In this document: positions 1-5,590 of the stretch, piece after piece | Layout of the letters: each line of letters starts with the position of its first letter | How positions within the stretch are numbered: the first letter of the stretch is position 1 | Source: an uncultured Bacillota bacterium | Lineage (GTDB): Bacteria > Bacillota_I > Bacilli_A > RF39 > UBA660 | NCBI GenBank assembly: GCA_905205665.1 | Contig: CAJLEF010000020.1 | Span: forward strand, 1-5,963 | Reading direction: 5' to 3' | Length of the DNA: 5,963 bases | Made by a program: the position numbers and the translations under genes | The notes under the pieces: model-generated | Database searches by the model: none | What the model was told of the DNA's origin: nothing | What the model saw: only the letters and a program-made list of their open reading frames with translations

Positions 1-23
1 ATGAACTTTTTTTATTAAAACCT

Positions 24-38
24 CAAGTGTTGCACTTG
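24..38. repeat. Short perfect hairpin beyond the yebC terminator
   Basis: CAAGTG and CACTTG form a 6-bp perfect inverted repeat around a TTG loop. On the minus strand it is followed by AGGTTTTAATAAAAAAAG, so it could be a weak second terminator for leftward transcription. On the plus strand it is followed only by mixed T/A sequence. Its role is uncertain, and nothing else is seen in bases 1-58. Confidence 0.4.
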
Positions 39-58
39 TTATTATAAATTATCACCAC

Positions 59-89
59 AAAAAAACCACACCTCTAAGAAATATGGTTT
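59..89 (-). terminator. Intrinsic terminator of yebC
   Basis: Read on the minus strand, a 12-pair stem (AAACCATATTTC with GAGGTGTGGTTT, including several G-U pairs) closes a TTA loop and is followed directly by seven Ts. It begins 5 bases after the yebC stop codon. Stem, loop and T tract together fit a rho-independent terminator. Confidence 0.8.
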
Positions 90-94
90 ATATT

Positions 95-811
95 TTATAA
101 AATAACATTATGATAAATATCGGTTACATCATCTATTTCATCTAACATATGATATAGTTTTTGAAAAGTTTCTAATTCTTCTCCTTCTAATGTTATTTTC
201 TCTTTCGCATACATTCCTTCTTCATCAATTTCATAATTGATATCAGGATATAACTTTTCTAAAACGTCTTTTACTTTATTATGTTCACTTGGCGTTACTG
301 AAATTAAAGTCATACCATCTTCTGTTTCAAAATCAACTGGTTCAATACCTGCTTCTAAAAGAGCATTAAAGACTTCTTCCTCATTTACATCTTTAATACC
401 AATTAACGCTAAATAATCATAATTATAAGATACAGAGTTATTAACGCCCAAGCTTTTATGAACTTTGTTAAAAGCCGCCCGAACCATGCCAACAGTACGA
501 TTAACATTGTCTGTAAGAGTTCTAATAATTAAAGTTGAAGCCCCAGGCCCAAAACCTTCATAAGTGACAACTTCATAGTCTTCGCCACCCATTCCTTTAG
601 CCTTATCAATAGCTCGATTAATAATATCACTTGGTACTTGTTCTTTCTTTGCTTTTTCAACTAATCTTTTTAAAGCTACATTACTTTCAATGTCTGGAGA
701 ACCTTTTTTGGCTGTTAAATAGATTTCTTTAGCATAGTTTGTATATAATTTGGCTTTTTGAGCCCCTGTTTTTTGGATACTTGCTTTTCTAACTTCGTAA
801 GCTCTTCCCAT
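95..811 (-). CDS. yebC: YebC/TACO1-family protein, YeeI/YeeN type
   Basis: A complete 238-aa protein of the YebC/PmpR/TACO1 family, the usual length for the family. The N-terminus (MGRAYEVRKASIQKTGAQKA) lacks the MAGHSKW start of classical YebC and instead matches the shorter MGR type of Bacillus YeeI and E. coli YeeN. Other family landmarks are the ESNVALKRLVEKAKKEQVP segment near residues 42-60, the AIDKAKG motif near 67-73, and the YEGFGPGASTLII plus DNVNRT segments near 84-106. Family members were long annotated as DNA-binding regulators; later work on YebC and mitochondrial TACO1 supports a cytoplasmic role in translation that relieves ribosome stalling at proline-rich stretches. The start is supported by AAGGAGA at 821-827, nine bases upstream. 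It lies 44 bases behind the ZIP gene on the same strand, but a promoter at 845-873 could serve it alone. Family assignment is firm; the role in this organism is inferred. Confidence 0.95.
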   Translation of the reverse strand: MGRAYEVRKASIQKTGAQKAKLYTNYAKEIYLTAKKGSPDIESNVALKRLVEKAKKEQVPSDIINRAIDKAKGMGGEDYEVVTYEGFGPGASTLIIRTLTDNVNRTVGMVRAAFNKVHKSLGVNNSVSYNYDYLALIGIKDVNEEEVFNALLEAGIEPVDFETEDGMTLISVTPSEHNKVKDVLEKLYPDINYEIDEEGMYAKEKITLEGEELETFQKLYHMLDEIDDVTDIYHNVIL

Positions 812-844
812 AAATAAACATCTCCTTTTTCTCTAATCTGTAAT

Positions 845-873
845 ATTATATCTAATTATTCCATAAATGTCAT
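845..873 (-). promoter_or_regulatory. Candidate promoter for yebC
   Basis: On the minus strand, ATGACA (868-873) and TATAAT (845-850) are separated by exactly 17 bases. This matches the sigma-A consensus at 5 of 6 and 6 of 6 positions. Transcription would start near 838 and give a leader of about 27 bases containing the yebC Shine-Dalgarno. The -35 overlaps the last codons of the ZIP gene and the -10 lies just past its stop. No terminator separates the two genes, so co-transcription is also possible. Confidence 0.6.
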
Positions 874-1629
874 TAATAACAAAACAACAATACCTACGCC
901 TATCCCAAAATAAGTGAACTTGTTTTTTAAATAATTAAATATTTCTTTTAAAAGTTCAAATAAGGCTAAGTAAATTATCATGCCACAGGCAATAGATATT
1001 AATGATAATAAAACAAGGTCACTAATCTGTGTACTTAAAACAAAAAGAATTAAGCCTCCTACAAAAGACGATAAGATTAATGATAGTAAAATCATTTTTG
1101 ATTGTTTAGAATTTTTAAAATTTGTTAAATTACTAGCTATTTCAATACCTAAAGGTAAGTTATGAAAACCAACACCTAAGGCCATAAGTAAACCAGATGT
1201 CCATGACTCTTGGGCAATAATATAAAGACTCATACCTTCTAATATATTGTGCAAAATAAGTGATAAACTCATAATGATACCAATATGTACATTATGATTA
1301 TTATGCTCTTTCAAATTATGTTCATTATCTTTATGATGATGGGAATGATGTGGTAAAAATAAATCAAATACTTTTAATATTCCCATACCTAAGATAATAA
1401 AAAATAAAATAAGGCCAATTTTTCCACTTTTAGTAGCATTTACATTTTCAGATAATTCAATAATTTCTGGAAGTAAATCTTTAAAAAGCATTCCCATTAA
1501 AATAACAAAAGCCATACTATTGGCAAAAATAGTTAAACTCTTCTTATTTTTCACAAACTTCACAATTAAAAAGCCTAAAGAAAAAAAGAGTCCACTTAAT
1601 AATGTTAATAATAATGCTGTTAAATTCAT
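856..1629 (-). CDS. ZIP-family divalent metal transporter
   Basis: A complete 257-aa integral membrane protein with about eight hydrophobic segments, as in the ZIP (ZRT/IRT-like) family, which moves zinc or related divalent metals into the cytoplasm. A histidine-rich loop (HHSHHH near residues 94-99, more His to about 115) follows TM3, where ZIP proteins carry their variable metal-binding loop. The TM4 signature is HNILEG (127-132), the TM5 signature is HNLPLGIE (156-163), and TM6 carries GMIIYLALFELLKE (216-229). The family usually has HNxPEG in TM4 and HxxPEG in TM5, so Pro is replaced by Leu in TM4 and Glu by Leu in TM5; metal preference may therefore differ. The start has an upstream AGAGGTGAT Shine-Dalgarno. 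It lies downstream of a terminator (1666-1689) and just upstream of yebC. No strong promoter of its own is seen in the 58-base gap. The family call is secure; the substrate is not. Confidence 0.92.
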   Translation of the reverse strand: MNLTALLLTLLSGLFFSLGFLIVKFVKNKKSLTIFANSMAFVILMGMLFKDLLPEIIELSENVNATKSGKIGLILFFIILGMGILKVFDLFLPHHSHHHKDNEHNLKEHNNHNVHIGIIMSLSLILHNILEGMSLYIIAQESWTSGLLMALGVGFHNLPLGIEIASNLTNFKNSKQSKMILLSLILSSFVGGLILFVLSTQISDLVLLSLISIACGMIIYLALFELLKEIFNYLKNKFTYFGIGVGIVVLLLMTFME

Positions 1630-1665
1630 CTCAAATCACCTCTTAAAAGAATAACACAAATTAGC

Positions 1666-1689
1666 AAAAATAAAAAGACCTTATGGTCT
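1666..1689 (-). terminator. Intrinsic terminator of the exported-protein gene
   Basis: On the minus strand, AGACC-ATAA-GGTCT forms a 5-bp stem with a four-base loop, followed by TTTTTATTTTT. The TAG stop codon of the upstream gene overlaps the base of the stem. The short stem is offset by a strong T-rich tract. It should insulate the ZIP gene from the gene before it. Confidence 0.7.
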
Positions 1690-2350
1690 ATTTTGTAGGG
1701 TATGCGTCAATAGATAATTTAGCTGAAAAATTACCATTTGTTAAATATAATTGATCAACATTATCATCATTTTCTACCCAAATATAAAAGCTTAAAGTAT
1801 CTGTAGAACCAATATCTAAAATAAGAGCATTATCTTCATCAATTAGATTCTTAGTAAGTCCGGTTACTGTTTCAGGATTATCTTTAGTAACACTTGTGTT
1901 TTCTGGTGCTATATTTTCTTCGTCTAAGAAATTACCTGTAAATGTTTTTTCATTATTCTTTCCAGCATTTACTATAACGGCATATTTAAAATATTTACTA
2001 GATAAATTTTTAGTAATACTCATTTCCACTAATTTTAGAGTATATTTTGCTTTTACGTTACTTGTTGTTTCATTTGTAATGCTAAAATCAACCTTTTGAG
2101 CTTTTGTTAAATAATCACTTGCATTGATAATAGACATTTTGCTAGCTGAAATAGCTGGGGCATTTTCTAAAGTCGTTATAACATTTAAAGTAGCAGTTTT
2201 AGACTCATCAACATTTGCTTGTCCTTTTATGTTTGCTACATAGTAGGCATAACTGGTACTTACTCCAAAGATTACAATGGCTAATACAAACACAATGATT
2301 CGTATAGCTGAATTAAACATGACATTTTTAGTAGAGTTTTTTTCCTTCAT
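1688..2350 (-). CDS. Exported protein with TasA/camelysin-like signal region
   Basis: A complete 220-aa protein. After a short charged N-terminus comes a hydrophobic stretch (about residues 13-32) ending in GVSTSYAYY, with a plausible signal peptidase I site S-Y-A before Y36. The hydrophobic core followed by a short YAY motif and a small polar segment resembles the signal region of SipW-processed proteins such as TasA and camelysin; this is pattern recognition, not a search result. The mature part (about 36-220) has no cysteines or tryptophan-rich repeats, contains alternating beta-type segments, and ends in TLSFYIWVENDDNVDQLYLTNGNFSAKLSIDAY, which looks like a small beta-sandwich. No catalytic motif is seen. 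The likely place is the cell surface or medium. The start is backed by GGTGAGG about 8 bases upstream and a promoter just before it. The anchored-protein gene lies 51 bases upstream on the same strand. Confidence 0.85.
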   Translation of the reverse strand: MKEKNSTKNVMFNSAIRIIVFVLAIVIFGVSTSYAYYVANIKGQANVDESKTATLNVITTLENAPAISASKMSIINASDYLTKAQKVDFSITNETTSNVKAKYTLKLVEMSITKNLSSKYFKYAVIVNAGKNNEKTFTGNFLDEENIAPENTSVTKDNPETVTGLTKNLIDEDNALILDIGSTDTLSFYIWVENDDNVDQLYLTNGNFSAKLSIDAYPTK

Positions 2351-2370
2351 AATATTTCCTCACCTTTTTT

Positions 2371-2399
2371 ATTATATCTTAAACTTTATTTTTTCACAA
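2371..2399 (-). promoter_or_regulatory. Candidate promoter for the exported-protein gene
   Basis: On the minus strand, TTGTGA (2394-2399) is followed after 17 bases by a perfect TATAAT (2371-2376). Transcription would begin close to 2364, leaving a very short leader of about 14 bases that starts at the Shine-Dalgarno GGTGAGG. It lies in the 51-base gap after the anchored-protein gene, where no terminator is seen, so read-through is also possible. Confidence 0.6.
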
Positions 2400-2401
2400 G
2401 T

Positions 2402-3031
2402 TTACTTAGCTTTATAAAAAACGACACCCATTTTATTTCCATCTGGTATAACAATAAGGACACCTGTATCATCATAACCTAAATCTTTTTCATATTGCCA
2501 ACTTAAATTTACTTTATAACCATCAATAACTGTTTGATCTGGCATCTCATAAGTAGTTGGTTCATAATTTGTGATTTCTATTGAACTCACAACTGGAAGG
2601 GCTTGATTACGATTATCTTCTAAATCATTTTCAACAGTTTTGTAAAGAGAATTTTCCACCGATGCTTTAAATGAAGAAACAGCACCAGTGTACATAAATT
2701 CGGTACCCCCAACATCATAACGACTAATTTTGTTATCAATTGTATAAAGGTCTATAATAAATAATTCACTGATAAGTTTTATATATTCGTCTTTATCATA
2801 ATCATCTTTACTTAAAAGTTCCTTTAGTTTTTCATATTTATCCTTATAAAGTTTTGTATCACGATCTTCTAAATTATAACCGTAATTTTCAATCGTGTTT
2901 GTTACTTTTACTTCTTTTATTGGAGTATCAACTGGTCTCGATTTAAAAAATTTACAATAAGCAAAGGCCCCAAATACCAAAAGAAGAAGAATAACTAAAA
3001 CTATAATAATTTTTTTATATTTTTTTTTCAT
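2402..3031 (-). CDS. Membrane-anchored extracytoplasmic protein, function unknown
   Basis: A complete 209-aa protein that I do not recognise. A lysine-rich start (MKKKYKK) and one hydrophobic segment (about residues 8-25) predict a single N-terminal membrane anchor with the remaining ~180 residues outside. Cys26 follows the segment in AFAYC, but Tyr at the preceding position does not fit a lipobox, so a lipoprotein is unlikely. The outer part has a charged helical stretch (about 55-95, rich in K, D, E and L) and a C-terminal portion with beta-like strands around NLSWQYEKDLGYDDTGVLIV. This layout recalls small alpha/beta domains that follow a membrane anchor in Firmicutes surface proteins, but no family is claimed. 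The start has AAGGAAGAG nine bases upstream and a strong divergent promoter. Its neighbour downstream is also exported, so the two may act together at the surface (inference). Confidence 0.85.
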   Translation of the reverse strand: MKKKYKKIIIVLVILLLLVFGAFAYCKFFKSRPVDTPIKEVKVTNTIENYGYNLEDRDTKLYKDKYEKLKELLSKDDYDKDEYIKLISELFIIDLYTIDNKISRYDVGGTEFMYTGAVSSFKASVENSLYKTVENDLEDNRNQALPVVSSIEITNYEPTTYEMPDQTVIDGYKVNLSWQYEKDLGYDDTGVLIVIPDGNKMGVVFYKAK

Positions 3032-3058
3032 ACGTATCTACTCTTCCTTATGATAATA

Positions 3059-3087
3059 ATTATAGCATAGTAAATTTTGTCTTGCAA
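3059..3087 (-). promoter_or_regulatory. Promoter of the anchored-protein gene, sharing its -35
   Basis: On the minus strand, TTGCAA (3082-3087) and a perfect TATAAT (3059-3064) are 17 bases apart, with the extended -10 dinucleotide as TGCTATAAT. Transcription would start near 3052, about 20 bases before the start codon at 3031. Because TTGCAA is its own reverse complement, the same six bases are also the -35 of the rightward tRNA promoter. Confidence 0.75.
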
Positions 3088-3110
3088 TTTTTTTTAATAT
3101 CTGCTATATT
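3082..3110 (+). promoter_or_regulatory. Promoter of tRNA-Gly
   Basis: TTGCAA (3082-3087) and TATATT (3105-3110) are 17 bases apart, with the extended -10 form TGCTATATT. The predicted start near 3117 is about five bases before the mature tRNA 5' end, as expected for a tRNA transcript. The -35 is shared with the leftward promoter for the gene starting at 3031. Confidence 0.75.
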
Positions 3111-3121
3111 ATTAATGCAAT

Positions 3122-3196
3122 GCAGATGTGGTTCAGTGGCTAGAACGCGACCTTGCCAAGGTTGAGACGGGAGTTCGATTCTCCTCATTTGCTCCA
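3122..3196 (+). tRNA. tRNA-Gly (anticodon GCC)
   Basis: A full cloverleaf can be drawn. The acceptor stem is GCAGATG with CATTTGC (one G-U), the D stem is GTTC with GAAC, and the anticodon stem is CGACC with GGTTG (one G-U) around loop TTGCCAA. The T stem is GGGAG with CTCCT (one G-U) around loop TTCGATT. The anticodon GCC is at 3155-3157 and reads GGC/GGU glycine codons. The discriminator is T at 3193 and CCA is encoded at 3194-3196. It stands alone, with its own promoter and terminator. Confidence 0.97.
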
Positions 3197-3206
3197 GATT
3201 GATAGG

Positions 3207-3227
3207 AAACTCGAACTTTTCGAGTTT
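3207..3227. repeat. 9-bp perfect hairpin just after tRNA-Gly
   Basis: AAACTCGAA and TTCGAGTTT form a perfect 9-bp stem with a three-base CTT loop, 10 bases after the tRNA CCA. It looks like the stem of an intrinsic terminator but is followed by AAGTAATAAATG rather than a T tract. It may be a tRNA 3' processing structure or a terminator whose T run has been replaced by inserted DNA (inference). Confidence 0.6.
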
Positions 3228-3239
3228 AAGTAATAAATG

Positions 3240-3264
3240 CTAACTAGAAATAGTTAGTTTTTTT
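3240..3264 (+). terminator. Intrinsic terminator downstream of tRNA-Gly
   Basis: CTAACTA and TAGTTAG form a 7-bp perfect stem capped by a GAAA tetraloop, followed at once by seven Ts (3258-3264). It is the clear transcription end for the tRNA. It also means the gene at 3293, which starts only 28 bases later, depends on read-through or an unseen promoter. Confidence 0.85.
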
Positions 3265-3292
3265 GTTATTTAAGAAAGGAAAGTGATGAGTT

Positions 3293-3562
3293 ATGACAAT
3301 AGAAACTAAAAAACTTGTAATAAGTGAAGAATTAAAAAGAAAGATTGAAATGATATGTAAGTTTGCTTATGTGGAATATTCCTTTACTAATGGATATATT
3401 ATAAATCTTAAAAATACTAATATAGCCTATGTAAAACCCCATATTTTGAAAGTTAAAGGCAATGACTACTTAATATTTGAGGATAGTGAAAATGTCTTTA
3501 TAAACGGTTATAATAACAAAATTAAGTTTAAAGATTTAGAACAATACTTAAAAATGAACTAA
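3293..3562 (+). CDS. Small protein of unknown function (89 aa)
   Basis: A complete 89-aa, lysine-rich protein that I do not recognise. It starts MTIETKKLVISEELKRKIEMI, which looks like a short strand followed by a helix, then has a beta-rich middle (residues about 27-65, with many Y, I, V and N) and a charged C-terminal helix (KFKDLEQYLKMN). No signal peptide, membrane segment, cysteine pair or known DNA-binding motif is evident, so a cytoplasmic protein is likely. AAGGA lies 12 bases before the start; the nearer ATG at 3286 is in another frame and closes quickly. No promoter is evident in the 28 bases after the tRNA terminator, and the recombinase promoter begins only 7 bases after the stop. 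Its high AT content resembles the recombinase rather than yebC, so it may belong to the same acquired segment (inference). Confidence 0.65.
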   Translation: MTIETKKLVISEELKRKIEMICKFAYVEYSFTNGYIINLKNTNIAYVKPHILKVKGNDYLIFEDSENVFINGYNNKIKFKDLEQYLKMN

Positions 3563-3568
3563 TATGGT

Positions 3569-3596
3569 TTGACAAACTAAAAATAAATGATACAAT
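3569..3596 (+). promoter_or_regulatory. Promoter of the recombinase leader region
   Basis: A perfect TTGACA (3569-3574) and a near-perfect TACAAT (3591-3596) are 16 bases apart. Transcription would start near 3603, giving a leader of about 150 bases before the recombinase start codon. That leader contains a short coding sequence and a terminator. A promoter this strong in front of a recombinase gene makes sense if the leader then holds expression back. Confidence 0.8.
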
Positions 3597-3616
3597 ATAA
3601 AACCAATAAAGGAAGC

Positions 3617-3649
3617 AGTATCTAGTCTTTTATTAGAAAGTGAGGTACT
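3617..3649 (+). promoter_or_regulatory. 5' leader hairpin covering the leader-peptide Shine-Dalgarno
   Basis: AGTATC (3617-3622) can pair with GGTACT (3644-3649), with a further CTTT/AAAG pairing inside (3627-3630 with 3637-3640). The outer stem takes in the two Gs of GAGG (3642-3645), the Shine-Dalgarno of the leader peptide, so it could limit its translation. The pairing is short and contains mismatched bases between the two helices. Confidence 0.35.
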
Positions 3650-3651
3650 AC

Positions 3652-3711
3652 ATGAAAAAGCAAACAAAATATTATATTGAATTTTATAGGAAGTTAAAGA
3701 TATTAGTTTAA
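3652..3711 (+). CDS. 19-aa leader peptide of the recombinase gene
   Basis: A 20-codon reading frame encodes MKKQTKYYIEFYRKLKILV. It has a good Shine-Dalgarno (GAGG, six bases before ATG) and lies wholly between a strong promoter and the recombinase. Its last seven codons, including the TAA stop, overlap the left arm of the terminator hairpin at 3690-3729. A translating ribosome would therefore physically block that hairpin. This is the usual layout of ribosome-mediated attenuation, as known for amino-acid operons and several antibiotic-resistance genes. There is no run of a single amino acid; four Tyr and five Lys in 19 residues are noticeable. It overlaps no other gene and ends 44 bases before the recombinase start. 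I do not recognise the peptide. Its translation and regulatory role are inferred from position and structure. Confidence 0.6.
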   Translation: MKKQTKYYIEFYRKLKILV

Positions 3712-3736
3712 ACTAGTGTTTTTAGCTTCTTTTTTT
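3690..3736 (+). terminator. Attenuator terminator before the recombinase
   Basis: Bases 3690-3709 pair with 3710-3729 over 20 positions without a mismatch if G-U pairs are allowed; the innermost bases must open to form the loop. Seven Ts follow (3730-3736). This is a strong intrinsic terminator placed between the recombinase promoter and its Shine-Dalgarno at 3744-3749, so most transcripts should stop here unless it is prevented from folding. The leader-peptide stop codon lies at the top of the left arm. Confidence 0.8.
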
Positions 3737-3754
3737 ATTAAAAAAGGAGTTGAT

Positions 3755-5590
3755 ATGAATATGGATGAAAAAATCAAAAGTGCTGGTATATATATTAGAG
3801 TTTCTACTTTTGACCAAGCAAGAGAAGGATTTAGTTTGAGAGAACAAGAAGAAAGATTAAAAGAGTTTTGTAAATTTAAAAGATATAATATTTATAAAGT
3901 GTATCAAGATGCAGGAATAAGTGCTAAAAATGACAAAAGACCTGCTTATCAAGAAATGATCGAAGATGTTAAAAAAGGTAATATTAATGTTATTGTTGCT
4001 TTAAAACTAGACAGATTAACTCGTTCTGTATATGACATTGAAAAATTAATGAAATTTGTTAATGACTATGAATGTGATATAGATTGTATGGCTGATGAAT
4101 CAAACACTACTACATCCAATGGTCGTATGGTTATGAGAATAATGACTAGTGTTTCTCAAAATGAAATTGAAAAGTGTTCTGAAAGAACTAAATTTGGTAT
4201 GGCAGGTGCAATTAAAAACGGTCATATTCCTAATAGAACTGGATTAGGTTTTAAAAGAGAAAACAAAAAGTTAGTACCTGATCCACTAACTAAAGATATA
4301 ATAGTTAGAATATTTGATTTATATTTAGAAGGTAAAAGTCATCAAGCAATTGCTAATATCTATAATAAAGAAAAAGTATTAGGAAAAACTAATTGGTATG
4401 ATTCTACAATACAAAAGATATTATCTAATGAACTTTATAAAGGCGATTATGTAAATGGCAAAAGAACAAAACACCCAACTTATTATGAAAATGTTATTGA
4501 ACCTATTGTTTCAAAAGAAAAATGGGAAAGTTGTCAGTATCAAAAATTAAGAAATGCTAGACATTATGAAAGAACAGCAACTTATTTATTTACTAATAAG
4601 TTAAAATGTTCTAAATGTGGTAATTTTCTAGGTGGTCATGCTACTACAAAAACTAATGGTAAAAAATACTATTACTATAAATGTAATACTTGTAAAACTT
4701 ATTTCAATGAAATAGATATTGAAAAAGAATTAAAAGCATTTATGCTAGAACTTGCTAAACAAGATGACCTTATTAATAATTACTATACGCCATTTATTAA
4801 ATCAAAATTAGAAGATAAAACAGAAGATTATAAAAAAGAAATTAAAGATTTAGATAAACAACTAGATAGAATTAAAACAGCTTATATTAAAGGTGTTGTA
4901 AAACTAGAAGATTTTGATAAAGAAATAAAACATATCGAATATCAAAAATCTGATTTAGAAAAAAGGCAAAAAGGACAAAAACAATATGAGGATTTAAGTT
5001 TCACCCTTAATGATTTATTAATTATACAAGATATACAAGAAATAGAATTTTATACTAACCCAGATGTTTTAAATAATTGGTCTAATAAATCAAAAGAAGA
5101 TAAACAAAAAATAATTGGTAAATATATTGATAATATAACTATTGAAAAGAAAAACAATAAATTTGAAATATCTAATATTGAATTTAGAAAAAATTATTTA
5201 GAGGATATGATATATAATCACTATAAATTTAATACACCTTGTAATGTGTATATGTATGAAGATGAATATGGAATACCACTAAAACTAAATCATGAACTTA
5301 AAACTATGAAAGAAGCAGAAGATTATTTTAAAAGATTAGAAAAATATGTTGGAGATTATAAATTAAACTATTATATAAGTGAGATTGATGAAAAAGAAAA
5401 AAGATTTAATTATACTCAAAATAACGATGTTGAAAAAATAATTAGATTAATTGGTATTGGAGATAAGAGAAAAAAAGATGATTTTAAATTAGGCGTTATT
5501 ACTTTAGACTTATCTATGTTTAAAGATAAAGATGGGAAAGAAATTTATAAGAAACTATTTGATAAATTAGAAAAAGAAAGACTAACATAG
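3755..5590 (+). CDS. Large serine recombinase (site-specific integrase)
   Basis: A 611-aa large serine recombinase, the kind that integrates and excises phages and conjugative or mobilisable elements. The catalytic domain (about residues 9-150) has YIRVST with nucleophile Ser17 and Arg15, and LDRLTR (85-90) with the second arginine pair. The recombinase DNA-binding domain spans about 160-265. The zinc ribbon has Cys285, Cys288, Cys310 and Cys313. A charged coiled-coil segment follows (about 352-410, with AYIKGVVKLEDFDKEI). A further ~200 residues, rich in K, D, Y and N, form a C-terminal part longer than in many relatives. All key catalytic and zinc residues are present, so it looks active. 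The frame extends upstream to a GTG at 3716, but that lies inside the terminator; ATG 3755 is chosen because AAGGAG (3744-3749) precedes it by five bases, with ATG 3761 as an alternative. The gene is strikingly AT-rich (11 G/C in 4681-4740), unlike yebC (29 in 541-600), consistent with transfer. Its target site is not known. Confidence 0.93.
   Translation: MNMDEKIKSAGIYIRVSTFDQAREGFSLREQEERLKEFCKFKRYNIYKVYQDAGISAKNDKRPAYQEMIEDVKKGNINVIVALKLDRLTRSVYDIEKLMKFVNDYECDIDCMADESNTTTSNGRMVMRIMTSVSQNEIEKCSERTKFGMAGAIKNGHIPNRTGLGFKRENKKLVPDPLTKDIIVRIFDLYLEGKSHQAIANIYNKEKVLGKTNWYDSTIQKILSNELYKGDYVNGKRTKHPTYYENVIEPIVSKEKWESCQYQKLRNARHYERTATYLFTNKLKCSKCGNFLGGHATTKTNGKKYYYYKCNTCKTYFNEIDIEKELKAFMLELAKQDDLINNYYTPFIKSKLEDKTEDYKKEIKDLDKQLDRIKTAYIKGVVKLEDFDKEIKHIEYQKSDLEKRQKGQKQYEDLSFTLNDLLIIQDIQEIEFYTNPDVLNNWSNKSKEDKQKIIGKYIDNITIEKKNNKFEISNIEFRKNYLEDMIYNHYKFNTPCNVYMYEDEYGIPLKLNHELKTMKEAEDYFKRLEKYVGDYKLNYYISEIDEKEKRFNYTQNNDVEKIIRLIGIGDKRKKDDFKLGVITLDLSMFKDKDGKEIYKKLFDKLEKERLT

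Noticed and set aside
980..1165. 61-codon plus-strand frame inside the ZIP gene
   Set aside because: It is antisense to a clearly coding ZIP transporter and has no family likeness; a shadow frame.
1896..2099. 67-codon plus-strand frame inside the exported-protein gene
   Set aside because: It is antisense to a gene with a signal region and good start signals; a shadow frame.
2954..2956. Cys26 of the anchored protein as a lipoprotein cysteine
   Set aside because: The preceding residues are F-A-Y, and Tyr directly before Cys does not fit the lipobox, so a plain membrane anchor is preferred.
3122..3196. tRNA-Gly 3' end as the attachment site of the recombinase
   Set aside because: No second copy of the tRNA 3' end is found to the right within the window, and tRNA-end targeting is typical of tyrosine rather than large serine recombinases.
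3199..3236. Promoter for the 89-aa gene between the tRNA and its terminator
   Set aside because: TTGATA at 3199 has no acceptable -10 at 16-18 bases, and any transcript would meet the terminator at 3240-3264.
3716..3754. GTG at 3716 as start of the recombinase (13 extra residues)
   Set aside because: The codon lies inside the right arm of the attenuator terminator and has no Shine-Dalgarno before it, whereas ATG 3755 has AAGGAG five bases upstream and gives the usual N-terminus of serine recombinases.
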